64,000 nt of DNA from Saprospiraceae bacterium (GTDB lineage Bacteria > Bacteroidota > Bacteroidia > Chitinophagales > Saprospiraceae). Each line of letters starts with the position of its first letter. Position 1 is the first letter of the stretch. Below the pieces are notes generated by a model. The model saw only the letters and a program-made list of their open reading frames with translations. It did no database searches and was not told the DNA's origin. Location: the NCBI GenBank assembly GCA_020848995.1, contig JADLHA010000040.1, positions 39,470-103,469 of the forward strand, given 5' to 3'. Made by a program: the position numbers and the translations under genes. Below, one piece after another: positions 32,246 to 40,855 of the stretch.

Positions 32246-32860
32246 TCATTCAAACTTGGTAGTGCCGTTGTTCTGGTGAACGTAGCGGAACGTGTAATAG
32301 CGGTCCTTGTCGGTAAACGCGTTGGGCGTTGCCGGAGAATCCTTGTAATAGCTCAGGATCTCCATTTTAACATACTTGCCCTCGTTGGTGCGCAAAAAGA
32401 TGATCTTACCTGGCTTGGGCGTCAGCGTCATCGCAGATGGGTTGTAGTTGTACCAGCCCTTGCCAATGGCCAGTTTCCCCGGCTCGTCCTGCTGGAAAGC
32501 ACTGTCGGCGGGCACCTCCTTCAATTCTCCAAACAAGCCGTCGTACAGAAATGCAGACGTTTGCCCCGGACCGCTCACGCCGCTGTTGACGATGACGACG
32601 TTCGATTTAAAGCCAATGTCCCATTTGTTCGTGGCGCTGTCGGCATGCTCCACCGCGACGCTGTCGGAAAAGCGGAAGAAGGTGAATCGGTCCGTTGTTC
32701 CATAGGGAGTGCCCATTGAGTCCCTTCCCAGAGGAGGATCGGCAGGAAGGTTGTTGATCTGAACAGCAACGGCCGTATTCACTTCAGGCACGTCATCTTC
32801 GTTACAGGAGAAAAGCATGAAGGCTATGCCCAAGGCATAAAGTGTCGATTGAATCTTCAT
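32246..32860 (-). CDS. HmuY family haem-binding lipoprotein
   Basis: A 204-residue protein with a lipoprotein signal (YALGIAFMLFSCNED). The mature part matches the HmuY fold: FTFFRFSDSVAV, the conserved TNKWDIGFKSNVVIVNSG, and the late KMEILSYYKDSPA and DRYYTFRYVHQNNG segments. HmuY proteins are surface haemophore-like proteins that hand haem to a partner TonB receptor. The start codon overlaps the stop of the TonB receptor gene (ATGA), so the two are translationally coupled, which supports the assignment. The cargo could be another tetrapyrrole or metal complex. A terminator follows. Confidence 0.85.
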   Translation of the reverse strand: MKIQSTLYALGIAFMLFSCNEDDVPEVNTAVAVQINNLPADPPLGRDSMGTPYGTTDRFTFFRFSDSVAVEHADSATNKWDIGFKSNVVIVNSGVSGPGQTSAFLYDGLFGELKEVPADSAFQQDEPGKLAIGKGWYNYNPSAMTLTPKPGKIIFLRTNEGKYVKMEILSYYKDSPATPNAFTDKDRYYTFRYVHQNNGTTKFE

Positions 32861-34992
32861 AAAGTGTTCTTTTTAAATAAACTGTATTGAATTTTGAAAA
32901 ATAGTTGTCTTCCGGAAATGTGGGGAAGGTTGTAGGGATCTTTGTAATTCAGGAGGTTGTCTGCGCCAGCCTGAATGCGCAATCCCCCGCTCAGGTGCCG
33001 CCCCACAGCGACGTGTAGCATCCAGTAGGAGTCTACAAAATGGTCGTAGCGGTCGAGCACGCCGTTGGCGTTGAGATCAGAAAACGGCCTTTCAATGCCC
33101 TGGACGCTTCCTGCAACCTGCTGTATTCCGAATTTGCTTCGGTAGCAGATCCGCAAACTGCCGTTCCATGGACTGTTTTGCGGGCTGTAAAATATTTTAA
33201 AGTTACCGGTATACCGTGAACGATTGTACAAACCAAAGTAGTCGTTCGTCTTGAGCCGGTATGAAGCTTTGGTGACCGGGTCCCGTCCATAAACTTCGCC
33301 CGCCTTCACAGCGTTGAGCACTTCGACATCCCGTGCATCGAGTACCTGACCTGACAATAAAAACCTCCAACCTTTCGACCACTCAAACGCCACACTGCAT
33401 TCCAGCCCCTGTGTATATGCACTCTTGAGGTTTGCATAGGTGAAGTAGGTTCTCCGGTCATTTGTGACCGCGAGGGGGATGCTTTCGATCAGCCCGCGCA
33501 GGTCATTGCGAAAAAAGTTGAATTCCATTTTCCAACGGCTGCCATCGTCATAGCGCAGTCCGGCGTTAACAGCCGACGAACGTTCGGCATCGAGGTGGTG
33601 TGCATCCGAAGGATCCACCAGCAACTGTTGCAGTTCCCCGCGCGCTTCAAGATCGCGCATTTGCGCCTCGACTTGTTCCGTTCCGAGCACGGTGTAAGGA
33701 GCAGCGGTATTGTGAAAATTGAGGTACAGGTAGCGAAAATCCGGAGCCCTGAAGCCCTTGCCGTAGGAGGCTTTTGCGGACCATCGATTGCTGATGCGGT
33801 ACAGAGCGGCCAGTTTAGGACTCCACTGGCTTCCGTAAATTGAGTTTTCGTCTACGCGGATTCCGCTTACGATTTCCAGAGGCACGAGGGGTTTCCATTC
33901 ATGCTGGAGCAATGCGTACCAGGTGGTCTGGCTTTTCTGATCCGCATCTCCATAGCGCGAAGTCGCCACCTGCTCGTGATTCATACCCAGGCCAACAACC
34001 CATTGTTGCCCCTCTGTTGGTTTCCATTGCAACAACACATCCGGACGCATAAATGACTGATCAAACGTGTCGGTGTAGTACAATTTATCATTTGGATAAG
34101 AATACAAACGAGTGTTCGTATAATAATCCGTGTAGTAAAAACCCGTCTGCAAGAACACGGATGGGCCCAATTTCCATTTAGCCCTTGGGTTGACCGAACG
34201 GTCGCGGATGTAAGCGTTTCCGGATACGCGGATGGAATCTACTCCGGTGAGTACCTGATAATGGTTGTCCTGTACTTCGCTGAAACTGCGTGCACTCAAG
34301 GTCAACACATGACCGCGCCCCAAATCGATCTGTGCTTTCGTGTGCAGGCTGGTGTTGTAGTACGGCGCAACGGTTTGTCCGTACACGTCGGGAAAATGGT
34401 CGAACCCCGAGCTGCGGTAATGGTTGCCAAAGGCGCTCAGGGAGACCTTTCCCAAGCGGTAATGGCCTTCCAGCGATCCGTCCCAGGTATTCATGCTTCC
34501 GTAGCGGATTTCTCCCTGAACTTTATCGTAATCACAGGTCCTGGTCAGGAGATTTACAACCCCGGCCATAGCCTCCGACCCGTAAAGGCTCGAACTGGGT
34601 CCTTTTACCAGTTCAATTTGCCGGATGTTGCCCAGGGCAAGCCTGCTGAGCTCGAGGCTGCCGGTATAGCGGCCGATGAGCGGCTCGCCGTCGACCATGA
34701 TCATGGTATAGTCGGGATTCAGGCCCTGAAACTGGATCCCGTTGCCGAGCCCATTGACTTGCGGGACCACTGTCAGTCCGGGCTGTTCAGCCAGGATGTC
34801 CTGAAGCCGGGAAGCTCCGGTCATGCGGATCTCCCGCTCCCGGATCAATTGTACGGGCATTGGCAGAGAGGCCAGGGTCCGCTGGGTTCTCGTGGCAGAA
34901 ACCAACACTTCACCCAGTGAGAGGCTGTCGGTCTGCGAAATCAGATCCAACGCGCAACACAGCAAAACCGTTACCCATCCAGCACACTTCAT
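32857..34992 (-). CDS. TonB-dependent receptor, HmuR-like
   Basis: About 711 residues with signal peptide MKCAGWVTVLLCCALDLISQ. A TonB-box-like N-terminus (SLSLGEVLVSATRTQ) and a plug domain (LQDILAEQPGLTVV, GIQFQGLNPDYTMIMVDGEP, IELVKGPSSSLYGSEAMAGV) precede a 22-strand type barrel ending in an aromatic residue-rich strand. The close coupling with an HmuY gene suggests haem or haem-protein uptake. Two upstream in-frame starts (35007, 35037) are possible; 34992 is chosen for its signal peptide. An AraC regulator is divergent, 150 bp away. Confidence 0.88.
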   Translation of the reverse strand: MKCAGWVTVLLCCALDLISQTDSLSLGEVLVSATRTQRTLASLPMPVQLIREREIRMTGASRLQDILAEQPGLTVVPQVNGLGNGIQFQGLNPDYTMIMVDGEPLIGRYTGSLELSRLALGNIRQIELVKGPSSSLYGSEAMAGVVNLLTRTCDYDKVQGEIRYGSMNTWDGSLEGHYRLGKVSLSAFGNHYRSSGFDHFPDVYGQTVAPYYNTSLHTKAQIDLGRGHVLTLSARSFSEVQDNHYQVLTGVDSIRVSGNAYIRDRSVNPRAKWKLGPSVFLQTGFYYTDYYTNTRLYSYPNDKLYYTDTFDQSFMRPDVLLQWKPTEGQQWVVGLGMNHEQVATSRYGDADQKSQTTWYALLQHEWKPLVPLEIVSGIRVDENSIYGSQWSPKLAALYRISNRWSAKASYGKGFRAPDFRYLYLNFHNTAAPYTVLGTEQVEAQMRDLEARGELQQLLVDPSDAHHLDAERSSAVNAGLRYDDGSRWKMEFNFFRNDLRGLIESIPLAVTNDRRTYFTYANLKSAYTQGLECSVAFEWSKGWRFLLSGQVLDARDVEVLNAVKAGEVYGRDPVTKASYRLKTNDYFGLYNRSRYTGNFKIFYSPQNSPWNGSLRICYRSKFGIQQVAGSVQGIERPFSDLNANGVLDRYDHFVDSYWMLHVAVGRHLSGGLRIQAGADNLLNYKDPYNLPHISGRQLFFKIQYSLFKKNTL

Positions 34993-35122
34993 TCCGGTTG
35001 CAAACATCACGCTCCCCGATTTAGTAAAATACCCCATTTAGAACAATGTCTAACCCATCTGGATGAATCGCCGATAACCTGTATTTGTTATAATTCATTA
35101 ATAAACAGTGAAGTAAAAGCTA

Positions 35123-35130
35123 TAACTTTG
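35123..35130 (+). promoter_or_regulatory. -7 box of the AraC regulator gene
   Basis: TAACTTTG matches the consensus exactly and ends 15 nt before the ATG. The AT-rich stretch upstream, shared with the divergent TonB receptor gene, is the likely regulatory region for both. Confidence 0.6.
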
Positions 35131-35145
35131 TCCCACACCTAAACC

Positions 35146-36027
35146 ATGAGTACGAGCGAGTTAAAAAATACCCCAAAAATCGAAGGCATTTTGTGTTACG
35201 AAGACGCGGACAGCCAGTTGTTGGTGTACCGCGAGCTCGACGAGCCTTCGAGTCCCTGGTTGGTGCTTCCCAATTCGCGGGTGCATCTACTCTTTTGCCT
35301 GCATGGAACGATTGCGTTTGCCTTTAGTCCCCATTACCGGCGAGAGCTGGCTCCCGACCGGGGTTACGTCATCTACCAGCCTGACGAAGCCCTCCCGGTG
35401 CAGTTGGTTGGCGCAACGGAGGCCAGGCTTATCCATTTGAATATCCGGCTCGAAAAGCTGCACCGGCTCATCAATCCGGCCGTGCAGAATGCACCGGTTT
35501 TTCAACCTGAAAACGCCCGTCACAAATTTTACGACGAGGTGGACGCGTCTGGGGAGTTGCTCATGGTGCTGCACCAGATTGACCAAAAGAGCGCCAGCGA
35601 CCTCGACAATGGGCTGTTCTTCCACGCCAAGACCCTGGAATGGCTCAGCCTGCTCTATGCGGGAAAAAGGATGAACGTCGAAGCATGCCCCTTTCTCAAA
35701 AATGAGATGGCTGTTCGCAAGATCCGCGACGCCAAATCGCTGCTGCTTGAAGCATTCCGCGATCCCCCGACCATCCCAGAATTGGCGCGCGCCGTTCAGC
35801 TCAACGAGTTTCAGCTCAAAGCCGGGTTTAAGGAGATTTACGGCATGGGGCCCTACCATTACCTGATGCAATACAAGCTCGAGCTGGCCCGGAAACTGCT
35901 CGCTGAACAAAAACTGCAAGTCAAGCAAGTCGCCCACGAAATCGGGTACAGCAACACAAGCCACTTCATCGAGGCGTTTAAAAAACAATACGGCATTACC
36001 CCCAAAAAACTCCTCGCTGAACCTTAA
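35146..36027 (+). CDS. AraC family transcriptional regulator
   Basis: A 293-residue regulator. The C-terminal 100 residues hold two helix-turn-helix motifs: PPTIPELARAVQLNEFQLKA with GFKEIYGMGPYHYLMQYKLE, and QVKQVAHEIGYSNTSHFIEA with FKKQYGITPKKLL. The N-terminal 170 residues resemble the sensor part of AraC regulators that control siderophore or haem receptors (ChuR/PchR-like layout), but the ligand is unknown. Its position, divergent from the TonB/HmuY pair, makes that operon the likely target. Confidence 0.88.
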   Translation: MSTSELKNTPKIEGILCYEDADSQLLVYRELDEPSSPWLVLPNSRVHLLFCLHGTIAFAFSPHYRRELAPDRGYVIYQPDEALPVQLVGATEARLIHLNIRLEKLHRLINPAVQNAPVFQPENARHKFYDEVDASGELLMVLHQIDQKSASDLDNGLFFHAKTLEWLSLLYAGKRMNVEACPFLKNEMAVRKIRDAKSLLLEAFRDPPTIPELARAVQLNEFQLKAGFKEIYGMGPYHYLMQYKLELARKLLAEQKLQVKQVAHEIGYSNTSHFIEAFKKQYGITPKKLLAEP

Positions 36028-36061
36028 GCGTAGACAGTATGCAACGGCTACTGTTTTACAT

Positions 36062-36784
36062 TTGCATGCGACAAACCGCCACCCAGTGAAAAAAGCCATC
36101 CGAAAATTACTTCTGGGCAAACACGAGCACGCCAGAGATCCCCAGCAGAGAACTTCCGATCGCCGGCAGCAGAATCTGCGCTCCATTTGGGAAAATGAGC
36201 ACCACGATGATTTTGGCATCGAAAAAGTTTTCAGGCTATTCCTTGCAGGCATCCAATTTGTCTTTCCCCTGAGCCACATCAAGCACCTTGCGGAGAAGCA
36301 GGGCGGCGCCCACTTCAAAGACCTCGTTGTCGATGCACTGGTGTTGGTCAAAATTGCCTTTCCCCTGATCGTACTCGTCAACGGCTGGCAGCATGTTCCC
36401 ATCGTTTACGGACTCATCGTTTGGTTTGTCCTGGAAACCACTCTGTACATTCCAGCTTTGATCTTTGCGTCCGACGCGCTTTCCCGCCCCCGCTCTTACA
36501 GGCGTTCCATGTTGCTCGTTTTTTAAAATTACCTGGAAACGATTGCCGCATTTGCCGTGTTCTACGCGGCGGGACCACACCTTTCACCAGCCCCCACAGA
36601 CTGGTTCGATTCGCTTTATTTCAGTGTCACCACTGCTTCCGCGCTGGGCATGGGCGACTTTGTTCCGGTGACTGCTACCGGCAAAGTGCTCGTCATCTGT
36701 CAGCAACTGTTGTTTCTTTTGTTTGTCATCATCTTCCTGAATTATTTTTCCGCCAACATGGAACGCAAGGGCTATTTTCAATAA
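36062..36784 (+). pseudogene. potassium-channel-type ion channel interrupted by an in-frame stop
   Basis: Two open stretches in the same frame are separated by one TAA codon (36524-36526). The first has three hydrophobic segments (FRLFLAGIQFVFPL, DALVLVKIAFPLIVLV, YGLIVWFVLETTLYIPALIF). The second continues NYLETIAAFAVFYAAG, then the pore loop FDSLYFSVTTASALGMGDFVP, and a last membrane helix (CQQLLFLLFVIIFLNYF). Together they would form a channel subunit of about 240 residues with a GMGD filter variant of the usual GYGD. The first in-frame start is a TTG at 36062; a GTG about 25 bp on is an alternative. A single base change or sequencing error at the T-run would explain the stop. Confidence 0.75.
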
Positions 36785-36969
36785 TCGCCACCTGCCTCCT
36801 AACCCTGGCTGAAAGCGCTGTTAAAACAGGCTCTACCTAAATCCATTAAAATCTAGGCTCCTAACCGGATATCCCATCCGGATTGCCGTTCTTTAGGTCA
36901 ACTAACGAACGTTCGTTACCATCTGATCCGGAAGCATCAAACCGGGATTTCATGAATAAAGGCTGATGG
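36785..36969. promoter_or_regulatory. convergent intergenic region with a perfect 16-bp palindrome
   Basis: TAACGAACGTTCGTTA at 36903-36918 is a perfect palindrome of the size bound by TetR-family dimers. It lies between the 3' ends of the channel gene and paaZ, so no start codon is downstream on either side. A weaker hairpin (CCGGAT/ATCCGG, 36865-36881) without a T-run is nearby. Neither looks like a terminator. Confidence 0.6.
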
Positions 36970-39063
36970 TCACGCCTGTCTTTTGCGGATCATGGTCAGG
37001 ATGGTAGCTATGGCAACGGTTTCCCCACTCTGATCGGTAACATCGACCAGCCACCGGACGATCCCGCAGGGTATTTTCGAAGGAACTTCGTTTTCCGCAC
37101 CTTCCCTGGCGGGGATTGTAAGGGCCTGATCCTGGTCAATTTTTTCTTTGACGGTCAGCGTGACGCGGATCGTGGTTCCCGGATACACGGGCTTGGTAAA
37201 TCTGCATTCGTCGAGGCCGTAATTGAGCAGGACGGGACCTTTCTTTGCATCGACAAACAATCCGGCAGCCTTAGATAGAATGAAGTAGCCATGGGCAACC
37301 CTGCCTGTGAATACGGAATCGGAGAGTGCGGTGGCATCCATGTGCGCGTAGAAGTGGTCGCCGCTCACCGCAGCAAACAGGTTGATATCCGACTCCGTGA
37401 CGGTGTGTCCTGCGGTTATAAGGCTGTCACCGATAGCGAGCTCTTCAAAATATTTTCTGAACAGGTGTACTTCAGATTCCCTTCTGTTGCTCCCTTGCTG
37501 GAATACGGAACCGATCGCGGTAATGGCATCGGGGCTGCCCTGGATTGCCGTGCGCTGGAGATAGTGCGAGAGCCCGCGCAGACCGCCCATTTCCTCTCCT
37601 CCTCCTGCCCGGCCGGGGCCCCCGTGCACCAGCAGCGGCATGGGAGAACCATGTCCCGTACTGTCGCGTGCACATGATTCATCGAGCACCAGTATGCGTC
37701 CTTGGTATGCTGCTGCCCCCAGAGCAAAATGCTTCGCAATGCTGCCGTCTCCGGTAGCAATCGAAGATACCAGCGAGCCCCTGCCCAGTTTGCACAAATC
37801 AATGGCCTCATCCAGTTCCTTATATGGCATGACCGTACACACCGGTCCAAAGGCTTCTACTTCGTGAGAAACCGTATGAACGAACGGTTGTTCGTTTACC
37901 AACAGAACCGGAGCGATAAATGCTCCCACATCCGGATCGGCACCGAGGACCCTCACGGTAGCAGGATCCCCATAGGCAATTGGCGTTTGGCTGGCCAGTT
38001 GCGCGATGCGGCTGCGCACTTCCTCACGCTGCGCCTGTCCGGCCAAGGCTCCCATCCGCACTTCATCGAGGTGGGGGTCGCCGATGCTCGTTTTATCGAG
38101 ACGAAGCTGCAAGGCCTTCAACACTTCTTCCAATAAATTTTCAGGGACGATGGCACGCCGGATGGCCGTACATTTTTGTCCACATTTTGCAGTCATTTCT
38201 CGGTGAACCTCCTTGATGAACAGGTCGAAATTTGCAGTACCGGGATGTGCATCCGGGCCGAGCACACAAGCATTGAGCGAATCCGCTTCCATGTTGAACG
38301 GTACGGAATGCTCTATGATCGCCGGATGTACTTTCAATTGCTTTCCCGTCGAGGCAGATCCGGTAAAGGTGACGACGTCCTGGCACATGACCCCATCCAG
38401 CAGGTTGCGTGCGGGTCCGCATACCAATTGGAGAGCCCCAATGGGCAGGATTCCGGATTCCGCAATATCGCGAACGACTTCAGCGGCGAGGTACGCGGTG
38501 TGGGTAGCGGGTTTGACGATGGCCGGTACACCGGCAAGCAGGTTCACCGAAATTTTTTCCAGCATTCCCCAGACCGGAAAATTGAATGCATTGATGTGTA
38601 TGGCCACGCCTTCTTTGGGCACCATGAGGTGGTGTCCGATAAACCGCCCCGACTTCGAAAGGGGTGCGGTTTCGCCTTCCATGATGTAAGGTTGCGCCGG
38701 TAGTTTTCGCCGGAGGCTCGAATAGGCAAACAGCGTTCCGATGCCACCGTCGATATCGACCCAACTGTCCGCTCGAGTGGCGCCGGTCAGGAAGCTCACT
38801 GGATAATAGGCCTCCTTGCGCTCGCTGAGGTATAGAGCGAGCGCCTTGAGCATGCGTCCGCGTTCCTGAAAACTCAGTTTCCGAAGCGCCGGTCCGCCCT
38901 CTTTTCTTGCAAATGCCAACATGGCTTGAAAGTCCAGCCCTTCACTGGATGCATGGGCGATGTAGCGACCGTCGATGGCGCTCACGAGCTCTTGTCCGCT
39001 TCCTGATCCTTCGATCCAGGAGCCCATTGCGTAGTTTTTTAAGCTAATCCTACCGTTCTTCAT
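36970..39063 (-). CDS. paaZ: bifunctional oxepin-CoA hydrolase / 3-oxo-5,6-dehydrosuberyl-CoA semialdehyde dehydrogenase
   Basis: A 697-residue fusion that opens the oxepin ring of phenylacetate catabolism and oxidises the resulting aldehyde. Residues 1-540 are an aldehyde dehydrogenase: NAFNFPVWGMLEK, TFTGSASTGKQLK, ADSLNACVLGPDA and the catalytic-cysteine segment KCGQKCTAIRR. The last 150 residues are an R-specific hydratase (MaoC) domain: FEELAIGDSLITAGHTV, DINLFAAVSGDHFYAHMD. Length and order match E. coli PaaZ. The ATG giving MKNGRISLKNYAMGSW is preferred; an open frame 63 bp longer has no family match. It lies 34 bp downstream of the broken DUF1569 gene. Confidence 0.95.
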   Translation of the reverse strand: MKNGRISLKNYAMGSWIEGSGSGQELVSAIDGRYIAHASSEGLDFQAMLAFARKEGGPALRKLSFQERGRMLKALALYLSERKEAYYPVSFLTGATRADSWVDIDGGIGTLFAYSSLRRKLPAQPYIMEGETAPLSKSGRFIGHHLMVPKEGVAIHINAFNFPVWGMLEKISVNLLAGVPAIVKPATHTAYLAAEVVRDIAESGILPIGALQLVCGPARNLLDGVMCQDVVTFTGSASTGKQLKVHPAIIEHSVPFNMEADSLNACVLGPDAHPGTANFDLFIKEVHREMTAKCGQKCTAIRRAIVPENLLEEVLKALQLRLDKTSIGDPHLDEVRMGALAGQAQREEVRSRIAQLASQTPIAYGDPATVRVLGADPDVGAFIAPVLLVNEQPFVHTVSHEVEAFGPVCTVMPYKELDEAIDLCKLGRGSLVSSIATGDGSIAKHFALGAAAYQGRILVLDESCARDSTGHGSPMPLLVHGGPGRAGGGEEMGGLRGLSHYLQRTAIQGSPDAITAIGSVFQQGSNRRESEVHLFRKYFEELAIGDSLITAGHTVTESDINLFAAVSGDHFYAHMDATALSDSVFTGRVAHGYFILSKAAGLFVDAKKGPVLLNYGLDECRFTKPVYPGTTIRVTLTVKEKIDQDQALTIPAREGAENEVPSKIPCGIVRWLVDVTDQSGETVAIATILTMIRKRQA

Positions 39064-39097
39064 GATCCCGCTGTTTATGAAATCTTTCCCTACGGAT

Positions 39098-39579
39098 TCA
39101 ACCTGCAACCCGCGGCAAAACTGCAAATTGCCTCAGGTGGTGTTGGCAGTGTTTGTGTAAAAGTGCAACCCAGAGTTCGAAATCCAGATCTCCAAACAAG
39201 GGGTTGCGGAGGGTTTCGGACTTGCGTCCCTCCCAGTGAGCAAAAAAATCGATGATTTCCGCCTTCAGTTTGGCCATGGCGCTTTTCATGTCGGCCGACC
39301 TAAGCGGAAGCGGCTCGTCCGGGAGCAAAATATTTTTGTCATTTCCTTGAAAGCCTGTTCTGAGCGCAAGAAGGCCTGCATTTTAGGAAGCCGCTCGTCG
39401 GGTGTAAAGATGCCCGTATAGACATCTTTCCCATTGGCCATCCGGAAAGCATCGACGAGGTGTTCGACCATGTGTTGTGTCCCCATGCGACCCCAGCATG
39501 GCGTGCGATCCGGTGGAATGGTCTGGAGCAAATCAGTCAATGTTTCACGTAAAAACAGCTCCTTTTGCACTATGGACAT
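39098..39579 (-). pseudogene. DUF1569/DinB-like protein, frameshifted at an A-run
   Basis: Two minus-strand frames join to one DUF1569-like product of about 160 residues. The first runs MSIVQKELFLRETLTDLL to QAFLRSEQAFKEMTK with the metal-site region GTQHMVEHLVDAFRMANGK; the second resumes at NILLPDEPLPL and ends with PLFGDLDFELWVALLHKHC and QHHLRQFAVLP. The switch falls at a run of five A residues (near 39333-39337); one more A would restore the frame. It may be a real mutation, a slippage site or an assembly error. It sits between paaJ and paaZ. DinB-fold proteins are often thiol-dependent metalloenzymes; the role here is unknown. Confidence 0.7.
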
Positions 39580-39608
39580 CGCGGGTTCGCCGGTTGGAGT
39601 TTTCCGGC

Positions 39609-40823
39609 TCATACCCTTTCGAGGATGCAAGCGTAACCCTGACCCACTCCAACACACAGCGTTACCAGTGCAAACTGTTTATCCTGTTGCACGAGCTCCA
39701 AGGCTGCAGAATAGAGGATTCTGGCTCCTGTCATTCCCAGTGGATGCCCCAGTGCGATCGCCCCCCCGTTGGGATTCAATCTGGGGTCTGCGGGGTCAAT
39801 TTTCCATGCTTGCAGGCAGGCCAACACCTGTGCAGCAAATGCCTCGTTGAGTTCAATGATGTCCATCTGATTCATGGTCAATCCAGCCCGCTTAAGCGCG
39901 ATCGCAGATGCGGGGATGGGTCCTGTACCCATATAACCCGGTTCAACCCCCGACACACCGGTCGCAACGATCCGGGCGAGTGGTTTGACTTGGTGGTGCC
40001 GTACGGCCTGGCTGGATGCCAATAAGACCGCAGCAGCACCGTCGTTTAGTCCCGATGAATTGCCTGCAGTGACCGTTCCTCCTTCCGTAGCCGGCTTAAA
40101 GGCAGGTTTCAGAGCCGACAAGCCTTCAACCGTAGTCTCCGGTTTGGGGAATTCGTCGACGGCAAAACAGTTCAGCCCACTTTTGCCTACAGGCAATTCT
40201 ACGGGTTCGATCTCCCTTTCCAAACGACCGTTTGCCATTGCCCGTGCGGTCTTAATCTGGCTGTGCAGGGCAAATTCATCCTGCGCATGGCGCGTAATGC
40301 CATGCCGCGATGCAAGGTTCTCGGCCGTTTGCCCCATCGACTCGGTTCCGTACAGCGACTTCATTCGCGGGTTGATGAATCGCCATCCAAAGCTGCTGTC
40401 CGCCATTTCTGAATCGCGCCCAAACGCCATGGAAGCCTTGGAAATTACCCAGGGCCCGCGGGTCATGTGCTCTACCCCGCCGGCCAGAATGAGGTCTGCA
40501 TCACCCAGTCGAATGGTGCGGCTTGCGTTGACTATGGCAGCAAGGCCCGAAGCACACAAGCGGTTTACGGTCTCGCCGGGGATGCTCCAGGGGAGACCGG
40601 CAAGCAAAAGCGCCATCCGGGCTACGTTCCGGTTGTCTTCTCCTGCCTGGTTTGCGCAGCCAAGAATAACGTCGTCAATGGCTGCAGGCGGAATTTCCGG
40701 GTGCCGTTCCATCAGCTTGCGCAGAGGAAAAGACGCCAGATCATCTGCGCGCACCGGGGCCAGGCTTCCGCCGAACTTCCCGATCGGCGTTCGAACGCCA
40801 TCGATTACAAAACAGTTATTCAT
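39609..40823 (-). CDS. paaJ: 3-oxoadipyl-CoA thiolase
   Basis: A 404-residue thiolase that would cleave 3-oxoadipyl-CoA and 3-oxo-5,6-dehydrosuberyl-CoA at the end of the phenylacetate pathway. Key segments are NRLCASGLAAI with the acyl-accepting cysteine, GGVEHMTRGPW, NEAFAAQVLA, the catalytic-histidine GGAIALGHPLGMTGA and CVGVGQGYA with the second cysteine. The sequence fits the PcaF/PaaJ branch better than the acetyl-CoA acetyltransferases, and the neighbouring paaZ supports this. The DUF1569 gene starts 30 bp after its stop, and arsS ends 33 bp before its start, so all may share one transcript. Confidence 0.9.
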   Translation of the reverse strand: MNNCFVIDGVRTPIGKFGGSLAPVRADDLASFPLRKLMERHPEIPPAAIDDVILGCANQAGEDNRNVARMALLLAGLPWSIPGETVNRLCASGLAAIVNASRTIRLGDADLILAGGVEHMTRGPWVISKASMAFGRDSEMADSSFGWRFINPRMKSLYGTESMGQTAENLASRHGITRHAQDEFALHSQIKTARAMANGRLEREIEPVELPVGKSGLNCFAVDEFPKPETTVEGLSALKPAFKPATEGGTVTAGNSSGLNDGAAAVLLASSQAVRHHQVKPLARIVATGVSGVEPGYMGTGPIPASAIALKRAGLTMNQMDIIELNEAFAAQVLACLQAWKIDPADPRLNPNGGAIALGHPLGMTGARILYSAALELVQQDKQFALVTLCVGVGQGYACILERV

Positions 40824-40855
40824 CTGATCTCGATTCTGTTTTCACCGGAATACCT

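Noticed and set aside
35287..36402. 371-codon minus-strand open frame
   Set aside because: Antisense to the AraC regulator and the channel gene, with no domain content.
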